A stretch of 35,127 nt of DNA from an uncultured Actinotalea sp. (GTDB lineage Bacteria; Actinomycetota; Actinomycetes; Actinomycetales; Cellulomonadaceae). Shown in pieces: positions 26,183-34,177 of this stretch. A program made the translations under genes and the position numbers. Numbering within the stretch: the first letter of the stretch is position 1; each line of letters opens with the position of its first letter. The stretch lies in contig NZ_CAMPHH010000002.1 of the NCBI RefSeq assembly GCF_946885855.1, positions 1 to 35,127 on the forward strand. Reading direction: 5' to 3'. Under the pieces are notes generated by a model, which did no database searches, had not been told where the DNA came from, and worked only from the letters and a program-made list of their open reading frames with translations.

Positions 26183-26958
26183 GACGACTTCGCTCCGATC
26201 CAGACGGCGGAGGCGATCAGCAGGCCCATGCCGACCACCCAGATCCAGATGCCCTCACCGACCGGGCCGATGGAGCCCAGGGTGGTGCCACCGGGGGAAC
26301 CGTTCTTCTGCTCCTCGAGGAACGCGATGACGTCCCGCTTCTCCTCCGGGGTGATGTTCGCGTCGTTGAAGACCGGCATCGACTGCGGTCCCGTGAGCAT
26401 GGCCTCGTAGATCTCGGTCGGCGTGGACTGAGCCAGCGCCGGGGCGTACTTGCCCTCCGACAGGGCTCCGCCGGCACCGATCGCGCCGTGGCACATGGCG
26501 CAGTTCGTCCGGAAGATCGCGCCGCCGTTCGCCGGGTCGCCCAGCGCGGGGTCCACCTGCTCGGCGCTCGGGATCGCGGGGCCCGGGCCCAGGGTGGCGA
26601 CGTAGGCGGCGAGCTGGTTGATCTGCTCGCGGTCGAACTGCGGCGGCTTCGCGGCGGCCTGCGGACCCTCCAGCTGCATCGGCATCCGGCCGGTGCTCAC
26701 CTGGAAGTCCACGGCGGCGGCGCCCACGCCGATGAGCGTCGGGTTGCCGTCGCGGCCCTCGGCGTTGACGCCGTGGCACGTGGCGCAGTTGGCGACGAAG
26801 AGCGCCCGCCCGGCCTCGACGTCGTCGGTGGTCGGCGCGGCGGCGCCCTCTGCGCTCGGCGCGAGGGCCGCGTACAGCCCTCCGGTCAGGACGAGCGCCA
26901 GCGCGAGGAGCACGGCCGGGGCGAACCGGTGGTGCCTGCGGGCGGCGATGGCCTTCAC
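26179..26958 (-). CDS. qcrC: di-haem cytochrome c subunit
   Basis: A 259-residue membrane-anchored cytochrome cc with two CxxCH haem sites, NCATCH (Cys58, Cys61, His62) and NCAMCH (Cys153, Cys156, His157). There is an N-terminal signal or anchor helix (about 12-33) and a C-terminal membrane helix (about 235-255). Two fused cytochrome c domains let it wire the bc1 part directly to CtaC, replacing soluble cytochrome c, as in mycobacteria and corynebacteria. The GTG at 26958 has GAGGA upstream; a longer frame starting at 26997 adds an unlikely charged leader. It overlaps qcrA by four bases. Confidence 0.96.
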   Translation of the reverse strand: MKAIAARRHHRFAPAVLLALALVLTGGLYAALAPSAEGAAAPTTDDVEAGRALFVANCATCHGVNAEGRDGNPTLIGVGAAAVDFQVSTGRMPMQLEGPQAAAKPPQFDREQINQLAAYVATLGPGPAIPSAEQVDPALGDPANGGAIFRTNCAMCHGAIGAGGALSEGKYAPALAQSTPTEIYEAMLTGPQSMPVFNDANITPEEKRDVIAFLEEQKNGSPGGTTLGSIGPVGEGIWIWVVGMGLLIASAVWIGAKSS

Positions 26959-27084
26959 GAAGCGGTCCTCATCTCGTTGCTGCCGTCCACGTTCCACGGA
27001 CGGTCTGTCCTGTGCCGCGGGCGGTGCCCGCTGCTGTCTTGCCCTCCGCCGGAGCCGGCCGGCTGCCGGACGGAGTCCTGCGGG

Positions 27085-27723
27085 TCAGCGGATGATGTAG
27101 ATCGCGAAGAAGAGCGCGATCCACACGACGTCGACGAAGTGCCAGTAGTACGACGTGACGATCGCCGTCGTGGCCTCGTGGTGGCCGAAGCGGCGTGCGG
27201 CGAAGGCCCGGCCGAGCACGAACAGGAAGGCGATGAGCCCGCCGACGACGTGCAGGCCGTGGAAGCCGGTCGTGAGGTAGAAGACCGACCCGTACGGGCT
27301 CGAGGAGATCGTCAGGCCGTGCTCGACGAGCTCGGCGTACTCGAAGACCTGACCGCCGATGAAGACCGACCCCATGATGAACGTCAGGGTCATCCACTCG
27401 GTCATGCCCCAGCGGTTCACCTCGAGCAGCTTGCCGGTGCGGTGCGGCTGGAAGCGCTCCGCCGCCCAGACGCCCATCTGGCAGGTGATCGAGCTGAGCA
27501 CGAGGATCGTGGTGTTGATCGACGCGAAGGTGAGGTTGAGCGCGGGTGTCTCGGCCGCCCAGACCTCCGGGACCGTGGACCGGAGCGTGAAGTACATCGC
27601 GAAGAGCCCTGCGAAGAACATCAGCTCGCTGGCCAGCCACACGATGGTGCCGACCGACACCGGGTTGGGCCGGTTGACGCTCAGGTGCGGTGGGGCGGAG
27701 GTCGCAGCCGTCGTAGTTGACAC
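27085..27723 (-). CDS. ctaE: cytochrome c oxidase subunit III
   Basis: A 212-residue membrane subunit of the aa3 oxidase. The actinobacterial five-helix type is seen from [22 protein letters not shown] to the C-terminal [18 protein letters not shown]. The conserved motif SELMFF and the [11 protein letters not shown] histidines are present. It opens the ctaE-qcrC-qcrA-qcrB cluster, with 126 bases before qcrC. The frame is open upstream to 27867, but the GTG at 27723 gives the right length and lies six bases after CATAAT. An oxidase subunit in the reductase operon is the usual actinobacterial arrangement. Confidence 0.95.
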   Translation of the reverse strand: MSTTTAATSAPPHLSVNRPNPVSVGTIVWLASELMFFAGLFAMYFTLRSTVPEVWAAETPALNLTFASINTTILVLSSITCQMGVWAAERFQPHRTGKLLEVNRWGMTEWMTLTFIMGSVFIGGQVFEYAELVEHGLTISSSPYGSVFYLTTGFHGLHVVGGLIAFLFVLGRAFAARRFGHHEATTAIVTSYYWHFVDVVWIALFFAIYIIR

Positions 27724-27729
27724 CCCGTC

Positions 27730-27735
27730 ATTATG
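27730..27735 (-). promoter_or_regulatory. -10 hexamer, ctaE-qcrCAB operon (leaderless)
   Basis: CATAAT on the minus strand, one base from the canonical TATAAT, lies six bases before the GTG at 27723. Confidence 0.65.
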
Positions 27736-27984
27736 GGGGACGAGCGTGCCGAGTGGGACCAAGGGCCCGACCGCGCGTCCTGAGGGTCTCAGGGCCGGCT
27801 CAGCGCTGGGACCAGGCCCGACCCGTCCGGACGCGTCCTGACCTCGGCGCGCCCCGGCCGGTCCCACGGCGCCCCACCCGGAGTGTCCGGCCCGGGCCCG
27901 TCACGGCCGTTGGCGGCCGCGGGCGTGCCAAGATGAGGCGCTGGTGGGCGGCCACCGCATCGGTCGAGGACGAGTGAGGCGAGG

Positions 27985-28428
27985 ATGGCGACGACGGACG
28001 TGCACGACGAGTGGGACGAGACGGCAGGCGCTGCCCCGGCCTCCCTGCGTGTGCTGCTCTACAGCTCGGACGCGACCACGCGCGAGGCGGTCCGTCTCGC
28101 GGTCGGGCGCCGGGTCTCCCGGGACCTCCCGCCGGTGGAGTGGGTCGAGGTCGCCACCGCAGAGGTCGTCGTGTCCACCGTGGACGCCGGCGGTCTGGAC
28201 CTCCTCGTCCTCGACGGTGAGGCCGCGAAGAACGGTGGCATGGGGCTGTGCCGGCAGCTCAAGGACGAGATCTACCGGTGCCCGCCGGTGCTGCTGCTCA
28301 TCGGACGGCCCCAGGACGCCTGGCTCGCGTCGTGGTCCCAGGCGGACGCCGTCGTCGCCCGCCCGCTGGACCCGATCGCCGTCCAGGAGGCGGTCGCCGG
28401 TCTGCTGCGCACCTCGCACGCCGTGTGA
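27985..28428 (+). CDS. receiver-like (pseudo response regulator) protein
   Basis: A 147-residue single-domain protein with a CheY-like fold pattern. Strand LRVLLYSSD, then [23 protein letters not shown] places Asp77 at the phosphorylation site, and [14 protein letters not shown] with [15 protein letters not shown] fill the last strands. The acidic pair is reduced to Asp29, the switch Ser/Thr is Gly107 and the conserved Lys is Arg126, so it is probably a degenerate receiver not driven by normal phosphotransfer. There is no DNA-binding domain. The ATG follows GAGGCGAGG. Its stop overlaps the trpD ATG (TGATG). Confidence 0.8.
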   Translation: MATTDVHDEWDETAGAAPASLRVLLYSSDATTREAVRLAVGRRVSRDLPPVEWVEVATAEVVVSTVDAGGLDLLVLDGEAAKNGGMGLCRQLKDEIYRCPPVLLLIGRPQDAWLASWSQADAVVARPLDPIAVQEAVAGLLRTSHAV

Positions 28429-29480
28429 TGGCCGTCCCGGGACGCTCCTGGAGCGGGCTGCTCACGCGTCTGCTCGCCCGCGAGGACCTCACGGTGGCCG
28501 ACTGCGCGTGGGCCATGGGGCAGGTGATGGCGGGGGAGGCCTCGCCGGTCCAGCTCGCCTCCTTCCTCGTCGCGCTGCGCTCCAAGGGCGAGACGGTCCA
28601 GGAGGTCAGCGGCCTGGTGCAGGAGATGCTGGCCCACGCGCACCGGATCGAGGTGCCGGGGCGGACCGTCGACATCGTGGGCACGGGTGGTGACATGCAC
28701 CACACGGTCAACATCTCCACGATGGCGGCCCTCGTGGTCGCCGGCACCGGGGTCCGGGTCGTCAAGCACGGCGGTCGGGCGGCGTCGTCCTCGAGCGGGA
28801 CGGCGGACGTGCTCGAGGCGCTCGGCCTCGACCTCGACCACCCGCCGCAGCGCGTCGCCGAGCTCGCCTCAGAGGTCGGCATCACGTTCTGCTTCGCCCA
28901 GGTGTTCCACCCTGCGATGCGCCACGCGGCGCCGACGCGCCGCGAGCTCGGGGTCCCGACGGCGTTCAACATCCTCGGTCCGCTCACGAACCCGGCCCAG
29001 CCGGCCGCCGCGGCGCTCGGGGTCCCGGACGCGCGGATGGCAGCCCTCATGGCGGGCGTGCTCGCCGACCGGGGCACGTCGGCGCTGGTGTTCCGTGGGC
29101 ACGGTGGTCTCGACGAGCTGGCGGCCACCGGTCCGGCGACGGTCTGGTGGGTCCGCGCCGGCGAGGTGACGGAGCACGTCCTGGACCCGGCCGCGGACCT
29201 CGGCCTCACCCCGATCGACGTGGACCAGCTCCGCGGTGGCTCGCCCGAGCACAACGCCGACGTGGTCCGGCGGCTGCTGGCCGGGGAGGCCGGTCCGGTC
29301 CGCGAGACCGTCCTCCTCAACGCGGCCGCGGCCCTCGTGGCCGAGGGGTCGGTGCCGGGCACCGAGGTGGGGGGGCTCGTCGACCGTCTCCGCGCCGGCC
29401 TGGCCACCGCGGCGCGGGCTGTCGACGAGGGACAGGCGGCGGCGGTGCTCGACCGCTGGATCACGGCGTCCAACGCCTGA
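28428..29480 (+). CDS. trpD: anthranilate phosphoribosyltransferase
   Basis: A 350-residue tryptophan-synthesis enzyme that joins anthranilate to phosphoribosyl pyrophosphate. Motifs are the PRPP loop [15 protein letters not shown] (84-98), [21 protein letters not shown] (113-133) and, further on, the [24 protein letters not shown] segment. The length is typical. The start chosen is the ATG at 28428 overlapping the preceding stop; a longer frame exists but runs through the receiver-like gene. It stands apart from other trp genes, as in mycobacteria where trpD is next to the cytochrome cluster. Confidence 0.96.
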   Translation: MAVPGRSWSGLLTRLLAREDLTVADCAWAMGQVMAGEASPVQLASFLVALRSKGETVQEVSGLVQEMLAHAHRIEVPGRTVDIVGTGGDMHHTVNISTMAALVVAGTGVRVVKHGGRAASSSSGTADVLEALGLDLDHPPQRVAELASEVGITFCFAQVFHPAMRHAAPTRRELGVPTAFNILGPLTNPAQPAAAALGVPDARMAALMAGVLADRGTSALVFRGHGGLDELAATGPATVWWVRAGEVTEHVLDPAADLGLTPIDVDQLRGGSPEHNADVVRRLLAGEAGPVRETVLLNAAAALVAEGSVPGTEVGGLVDRLRAGLATAARAVDEGQAAAVLDRWITASNA

Positions 29481-29527
29481 CGGCGGTCTCGGCCGCCCGG
29501 ACGGAGGGCGAGGGGCTGGCCCCGGGC

Positions 29528-29809
29528 TCAGTCACCCAGGCCGAGGTCGAACGCCTGCTCCAGGTCGTGGGCGGAGTAGGCGCGGAAGGCGATGTACGTC
29601 TGGGTCCGCAGGACGCCGTCCACCTTGCTGATCCGGTCGGCGATGACGTCGGCCAGCCGGTCGTGCTCACGGACACGCACCATGGCCACGAGGTCGACCT
29701 CGCCGGTCACCGAGTAGACCTCGCTCACCCCGGGGATCTCGGCCACCTGCGCCGCGATCTCCGGGATCCGTGCCGGGTCGGTGTCGATGAGGACGATGGC
29801 CGTGATCAT
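29528..29809 (-). CDS. stand-alone Lrp/AsnC ligand-binding (RAM) domain protein
   Basis: A 93-residue protein that is only the AsnC_trans_reg/RAM domain: MITAIVLIDTDPARIPEIAAQVAEIPGV, then VTGEVDLVAMVRV and GVLRTQTYIAFRAYS. No helix-turn-helix is present, so it cannot bind DNA by itself in the Lrp manner. Such proteins form oligomers and bind amino acids, and may partner full-length Lrp proteins. GGAGGAG precedes the ATG by four bases. Its ATG overlaps the stop of the upstream nuclease gene (ATGA), so translation is coupled. Confidence 0.9.
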   Translation of the reverse strand: MITAIVLIDTDPARIPEIAAQVAEIPGVSEVYSVTGEVDLVAMVRVREHDRLADVIADRISKVDGVLRTQTYIAFRAYSAHDLEQAFDLGLGD

Positions 29810-31623
29810 GGGGCTCCTCCGGTGGTGGTGGCACTCATCATGCCGCGGACGGCGCCGGTGCGTCCGACGTCCGGCCCGGGGGAGGTCGTGGCGGCGGTGA
29901 CTGCGAGCACGGCGGGTGACGCACCGGGCACGCGGTACGCCTCCGCGCCGCGGACCGGGCACGCCCACCCCTCGCCGAGCTCCACGAGGCGCACGCCCTC
30001 CTGCTCGAGCCATGCCAGGACGAGGTCCAGCTCCTCGGGGTGCGCCCGACCTGCCGGGAGGACGGGTCGCCCGACGTGCTCGGCGGTCGCCACGAGGGCG
30101 TCGATCGCCGGACGGGGATCGGCCCGGGGCGGCGTGGTGGCGGTCCCGCAGAGGCGTCCGTGCCGGACGACCACGACCTCCCAGCCGCCCTCGTCGCTGC
30201 GCCGCGCCGCGACGACCTCGGGCAGCGCGGCCAGGCGGCGGGAGCGCTGCGCCCGGGCGGCGCCGCGCAGGAAGGACTCCAGCCGGTCGCGGACGGCCGC
30301 GGCCTCCTCGAAGCGCTCCTCCGCGGCGAGGGCGGCGATGCGGCGCGCGTGGGCGGCGACGACCGGCTCGGGGTCCCCGAGCATCGCCGCCCGGACGTCC
30401 GCGACGATGCGGGCGTAGTCGGCGGCGTCCTGGTCGCCCGTGCACGGCGCACCGCAGCGTCCCATCCCGGCGAGGGCGCACGCGGCGGCCAGGGGTGCAG
30501 GTCGGGCCGGGAGCCTCCCGCTGCACTGACGCAGCGGGAAGGTCGCGTGCAGCGCCTCCACCGCCGCCTGGGCCGTCCCCCGCGCGCCGAACGGCCCGAT
30601 GTGGGTCGCCTCCTCGGCCCGGTGCGGGTCACCCAGGTCACGGACGACGGAGAGCCGGGGGAACGGCTCGACGGTCAACCGGACCCACGGCTGCCGCTCG
30701 GGGAACCGCGACCGCCGGTTGTACCGAGGTCGGTGCTCGGCGATGAGACGGAGCTCGCGGACCCTGGCCTCGAGCACCGTGCCGCAGACGACCGGGACCA
30801 CCCGCTCGGCGAGCATGACCATCTCGGTCATCCGCCGACGCGACTCGGCGGCGGTGAAGTACGAGCGCACCCGCGTCCGGATGTTCGTCGAGGTGCCGAC
30901 GTAGAGCACCTCACCCCGGCCGTCGACGAACTGGTAGACACCGGGGGCGTCCGGCAGCCCGTCCGCCAGGTGCCGTCGCTGCCGCCGGGCCGCCGGGACC
31001 CGGTCCGCGGCGGTGGCCAGGTCCTCCAGTGTCGTCACGCCGAGCGCGCCCAGCCGGTCCAGGAGGCCGTGGAGGACGTCCACCGTGGCGCGGGCGTCGT
31101 CGAGGGCGCGGTGCACAGGGGTGACCTCTGCGCGGAAGTACGCGGCGAGCGTGGCCAGCTTGTTGTTCGGCACGTCGTCGCGGGTGAGCGCACGGCGGGC
31201 GAGCGCGACGGTGTCCACGACGCGCGGTCCCGGCCACGGGTGCCCGTGCCGGGCGGCCGCCGCACGCAGGAAGCCGATGTCGAACGGTGCGTTGTGGGCC
31301 ACGAGCACCGCGCCGTGCGCGAACTCGAGGAATGCCGGCAGCACCTCGGCGATCGTGGGGGCGCCCCGGACCATCGAGGTGGTGATGCCGGTGAGGGCGG
31401 CGATCGACGCAGGCACCGGGGTGCCCGGGTCCACGAGCGTCTGCAGCTCGCCCAGGACCTCCCCACCCCGCACGCGGACCGCCCCGATCTCGGTGATCGC
31501 GCAGGATTCCGGGCTGCCCCCCGTCGTCTCGAGGTCGACGACGACGAACGTCACCTCCTGCAGCGGGGTCGCGCTCGCGTCGAAGGCCTCGAAAGTCGGC
31601 TGCACGGCTGCTGCGGTCGGCAT
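29806..31623 (-). CDS. DEDDh exonuclease fused to a GIY-YIG (UvrC-like) nuclease
   Basis: A 605-residue fusion. Residues 25-190 are a DnaQ-type 3'-5' exonuclease with Asp30 and Glu32 (VVDLETTG), Asp115 (NAPFDIGFL), His171 and Asp176 (HRALDDA). A GIY-YIG domain follows (about 222-310), with GVYQF, LYVGTSTNIRTRVRSYF and RELRLIAEHRPRYN, like the N-terminal nuclease of UvrC and Cho. The remainder has a UvrB/C-like motif (EERFEEAAAVRDRLESF) and no RNase H-like UvrC C-terminal half. Homologues such as Rv2191 are known in actinobacteria, and a repair role is likely but unproven. The start ATG at 31623 has TATCGT seven bases upstream. Confidence 0.92.
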   Translation of the reverse strand: MPTAAAVQPTFEAFDASATPLQEVTFVVVDLETTGGSPESCAITEIGAVRVRGGEVLGELQTLVDPGTPVPASIAALTGITTSMVRGAPTIAEVLPAFLEFAHGAVLVAHNAPFDIGFLRAAAARHGHPWPGPRVVDTVALARRALTRDDVPNNKLATLAAYFRAEVTPVHRALDDARATVDVLHGLLDRLGALGVTTLEDLATAADRVPAARRQRRHLADGLPDAPGVYQFVDGRGEVLYVGTSTNIRTRVRSYFTAAESRRRMTEMVMLAERVVPVVCGTVLEARVRELRLIAEHRPRYNRRSRFPERQPWVRLTVEPFPRLSVVRDLGDPHRAEEATHIGPFGARGTAQAAVEALHATFPLRQCSGRLPARPAPLAAACALAGMGRCGAPCTGDQDAADYARIVADVRAAMLGDPEPVVAAHARRIAALAAEERFEEAAAVRDRLESFLRGAARAQRSRRLAALPEVVAARRSDEGGWEVVVVRHGRLCGTATTPPRADPRPAIDALVATAEHVGRPVLPAGRAHPEELDLVLAWLEQEGVRLVELGEGWACPVRGAEAYRVPGASPAVLAVTAATTSPGPDVGRTGAVRGMMSATTTGGAP

Positions 31624-31630
31624 GGCCGGG

Positions 31631-31636
31631 ACGATA
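31631..31636 (-). promoter_or_regulatory. -10 hexamer, nuclease gene (leaderless)
   Basis: TATCGT on the minus strand lies seven bases before the ATG at 31623. Confidence 0.6.
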
Positions 31637-31730
31637 GGCGGGCCCACCGACACGGTGGAGCGGACACGCGGCCGTCGTGCGTCTCCTCGCACCGCAGGCC
31701 GGGGTGGCCGGCGACCGCCCGCCGAGGGCA

Positions 31731-31750
31731 CCCGTGGTGGCCCGTGGTGG
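31731..31750. repeat. perfect 10-bp tandem repeat
   Basis: cccgtggtgg occurs twice in direct succession in the divergent spacer between the nuclease and the tetra-cysteine gene. It lies in the -35 to -50 area of the latter. Confidence 0.7.
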
Positions 31751-31779
31751 CCCACGGCGGCCGTGTCGGTGGTGGCGCC

Positions 31780-31785
31780 TACCGT
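31780..31785 (+). promoter_or_regulatory. -10 hexamer, tetra-cysteine miniprotein (leaderless)
   Basis: TACCGT lies seven bases before the ATG at 31793, the same hexamer and spacing as at the dipeptidase gene. Confidence 0.6.
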
Positions 31786-31792
31786 GCGAGGC

Positions 31793-31978
31793 ATGATGAT
31801 CGACTGCGACACCTGCACGGTCCGCGGCGACGCCTGCAGAGACTGCGTCGTCACGTTCCTGACCATCCCCGTCCGGGCAGCGTCGGCCGTGGACCTGGAC
31901 GACGCGGAGCGGCGCGCGATCGCCGTCCTCTCCGGGTCGGGCCTGGTCCCGCCGCTGCGTCTCGCTCGCGCCCAGTAG
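31793..31978 (+). CDS. tetra-cysteine miniprotein
   Basis: A 61-residue protein starting MMIDCDTCTVRGDACRDCVVTFL, with cysteines 5, 8, 15 and 18 in a CX2C-X6-CX2C array that could bind zinc or an Fe-S cluster. The rest contains a short helix (LDDAERRAIAVLSGSGL) and a Leu/Arg tail. From memory it belongs to a small actinobacterial family with a CxxCVVT end to the cysteine array, located near this nuclease. No function is known. The frame runs far upstream, antisense to the nuclease. The start is chosen because TACCGT lies seven bases before this ATG and the cysteine array follows directly. Confidence 0.75.
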   Translation: MMIDCDTCTVRGDACRDCVVTFLTIPVRAASAVDLDDAERRAIAVLSGSGLVPPLRLARAQ

Positions 31979-32117
31979 ACCCGGGCGACCGGTGGGACGG
32001 AGAGCCGGAGGCGTCGGCACCTCACCGATCCCCGCCGGGTGCCGGGGCCACGCGGCTGCGCGCCGGCGCGGACGTCCGGAGGCCCGTGGCGCCCAGCACA
32101 CGCGGGGTGGGACGCGT

Positions 32118-32153
32118 CGGGGCGCGCGGCCGCTTGTGCAGCCGCGCGCCCCG
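32118..32153 (-). terminator. hairpin terminator of the acyl-CoA ligase gene
   Basis: A perfect 13-bp stem (32118-32130 with 32141-32153). The ten-base loop contains a further two-pair mini-stem with loop ttgt. It begins eight bases after the ligase stop. Confidence 0.75.
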
Positions 32154-32160
32154 GTGGCGA

Positions 32161-33981
32161 TCAGTCGCGCGATCCCTGACCGTCGCCCGTGTAGATCGCC
32201 TCGACCTCACCGGCGAAGTCCTTGAGCACGAGTGACCGCTTCACCTTCATCGACGGCGTGAGGTAGTCGTTCTCGATGGTGAAGTCGGTGTCCAGCACCG
32301 AGTACTTGCGGATCGACTCCGCCCGCGAGACCGCCTGGTTGGTCCGCTCGACAGCCCGGTCCAGTGCCGCCCGCACCTGGGGGTGCCGTGCGGCCGCCGG
32401 GACGTCCATCTCCGGCAGGTCGTGGGTCGAGAGCCAGCCCGGCAGTGCCTCGGCGTCGAGCGTGATGAGGGCACCGATGAACGGCTTCTGGTCACCGACG
32501 ACGACGACCTGGCTCACCAGCGGGTGCCCGCGGAGCCGGTCCTCGAGGACGGCGGGTGCGACGTTCTTGCCGCCGGCCGTCACGATGATCTCCTTCTTGC
32601 GCCCCGTGATCCGCACGAAGCCGTCGGCGTCGACGGAGCCGAGGTCACCGCTGCGGAACCACTCGCCGTCGAACGCCTCGGCCGTCGCCTCGGCGTTGTT
32701 GTGGTAGCGGGTGAAGACGTGCGGGCCGCTGAGGAGGATCTCGCCGTCGTCGGCGACCCGGACCGCCGCACCGGGCAGCGGAGGGCCGACCGTGCCGATC
32801 TTCGTCGCCTCGGGCAGGTTGACCGTCGTCGGAGCGGTGGTCTCGGTGAGGCCGTAGCCCTCGAGCACCTTGAGCCCCACACCGCGGTAGAAGTGCCCGA
32901 GCCGCTCGCCGAGGGGCGCGCCCCCGGAGATCGCCCAGCTCGCCTGGCCGCCCAGCGCCTTGCGGATCTTCGACAGCACGAGGACGTCCGCCACCTTGTG
33001 CTGCAGGCGCAGCCACGGGCTCGGACCCTTCGGCTCGTCGAGGGCGCGCGAGTAGACGATCGCCGTCTTCGCGGCCCGCTGGAAGATGGCCCGCTTGCCA
33101 CCTGCTGCGGCCTTCTGCTCCGAGGAGTTGTAGACCTTCTCGAAGACGCGCGGGACCGAGAGGATGAAGGTCGGCTTGAACTCCCCGAGGTCCGCGACGA
33201 GCGTCTTGGTGTCGGGGCTGTGGCCGAGCGTGGCGCCGGCGGCGACGACGAGGACCTCGATGAACCGGGCGAAGACGTGCGCCAGCGGCATGAAGAGCAG
33301 GGTGCGCGAACCGGGCGGGCAGACCTCCTTGCCCAGCTTCGCGACCGCGTTGCGGCACAGGACGACGAAGTTGCCGTGCGTGAGCTCGACGCCCTTGGGC
33401 CGGCCGGTGGTCCCGGACGTGTAGATGATCGTGGCGACGTCGTCGAGGTTCGCCAGGGCGCGCCGTCGTGCGATCTCCTCGTCGGGCACGCTGCGACCGG
33501 CCTCCATGAGGTGCTCGACCGCGTCGTGGTCCAGCACGAGGACCTCGCGCAGGTCCGGAGCGCTCGGGCGGGCGTCCTCGACGACGGCGGCGTGAGCCGT
33601 GGACTCGACGACGAGCAGGCGCACGTCCGCGTCGGTGACGATCCACTCCACCTGTTCGGCGGAGGACGTCTCGTAGATCGGTACCGCGACGCCGCCGGCC
33701 GCCCAGATCGCGAAGTCCAGGAGCGTCCACTCGTACCGTGTCCGGCTCATGATGCCGACCGACTGCCCGGGCTCGACACCCTTGGCCACGAGGCCCTTCG
33801 CGACGGCGACGACCTCGCGGTCGAACTCGCGGGCGCTGACCGTGGTCCAGACGGCCCCGAGGCCACCCTTGCGCTCCATCATCGTGCCGTCGCCCTGGCT
33901 GGCGACCCGCGCCGCGAGGAGCGTGTTGAGGTTCTCGGCGGGGTCGACCTCGACGAGGAGGGGGGTGCGGAACTCGTCCAT
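32161..33981 (-). CDS. long-chain acyl-CoA ligase (FadD15-like, AMP-forming)
   Basis: A 606-residue adenylate-forming enzyme that activates fatty acids to acyl-CoA through acyl-AMP. Core motifs are the P-loop IIYTSGTTGRPKGVELTHGN (about 185-204), LPLAHVFARF-like MPLAHVFARFIE, LEGYGLTETTAPT, the WFRSGDLG Asp and the hinge ITGRKKEIIVTAGGKNVAP; a C-terminal lysine (SMKVKR) is placed to catalyse adenylation. Length and order fit the FadD15/bubblegum-type group. The ATG follows GGAG six bases upstream. It diverges from the ROK kinase gene and has a terminator. The substrate chain length is not evident. Confidence 0.93.
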   Translation of the reverse strand: MDEFRTPLLVEVDPAENLNTLLAARVASQGDGTMMERKGGLGAVWTTVSAREFDREVVAVAKGLVAKGVEPGQSVGIMSRTRYEWTLLDFAIWAAGGVAVPIYETSSAEQVEWIVTDADVRLLVVESTAHAAVVEDARPSAPDLREVLVLDHDAVEHLMEAGRSVPDEEIARRRALANLDDVATIIYTSGTTGRPKGVELTHGNFVVLCRNAVAKLGKEVCPPGSRTLLFMPLAHVFARFIEVLVVAAGATLGHSPDTKTLVADLGEFKPTFILSVPRVFEKVYNSSEQKAAAGGKRAIFQRAAKTAIVYSRALDEPKGPSPWLRLQHKVADVLVLSKIRKALGGQASWAISGGAPLGERLGHFYRGVGLKVLEGYGLTETTAPTTVNLPEATKIGTVGPPLPGAAVRVADDGEILLSGPHVFTRYHNNAEATAEAFDGEWFRSGDLGSVDADGFVRITGRKKEIIVTAGGKNVAPAVLEDRLRGHPLVSQVVVVGDQKPFIGALITLDAEALPGWLSTHDLPEMDVPAAARHPQVRAALDRAVERTNQAVSRAESIRKYSVLDTDFTIENDYLTPSMKVKRSLVLKDFAGEVEAIYTGDGQGSRD

Positions 33982-34177
33982 TCTGGCTCCAGTGGCAGGT
34001 GGATGGTGGAGGAACCATACCTACTGAGGGGTACCCGCCGGGCGTGGTACGGGGGCGCGGGACAGGGACGCGACGCCGCGCACGCCACGTGCCGGTCGTC
34101 CCACCGGTCCGGGCGTGCTCGTCGGTAGCCTCCTCGTGCGGCGAAGCACTCGCCAGGAGATCGGCACGAGGACGGGC

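Noticed and set aside
26959..26997. An upstream GTG start for qcrC
   Set aside because: It adds a charged, non-conserved leader before the signal helix, and the GAGGA site fits the start at 26958 better.
30040..32235. A 731-codon plus-strand open frame opposite the nuclease
   Set aside because: Its sequence is typical antisense composition, while the minus strand carries all DEDDh and GIY-YIG catalytic residues.
34115..34177. An upstream start for the ROK kinase adding 21 residues
   Set aside because: The conserved GVDIGGTK loop begins five residues after the ATG at 34178, and a GAGG site fits that start.
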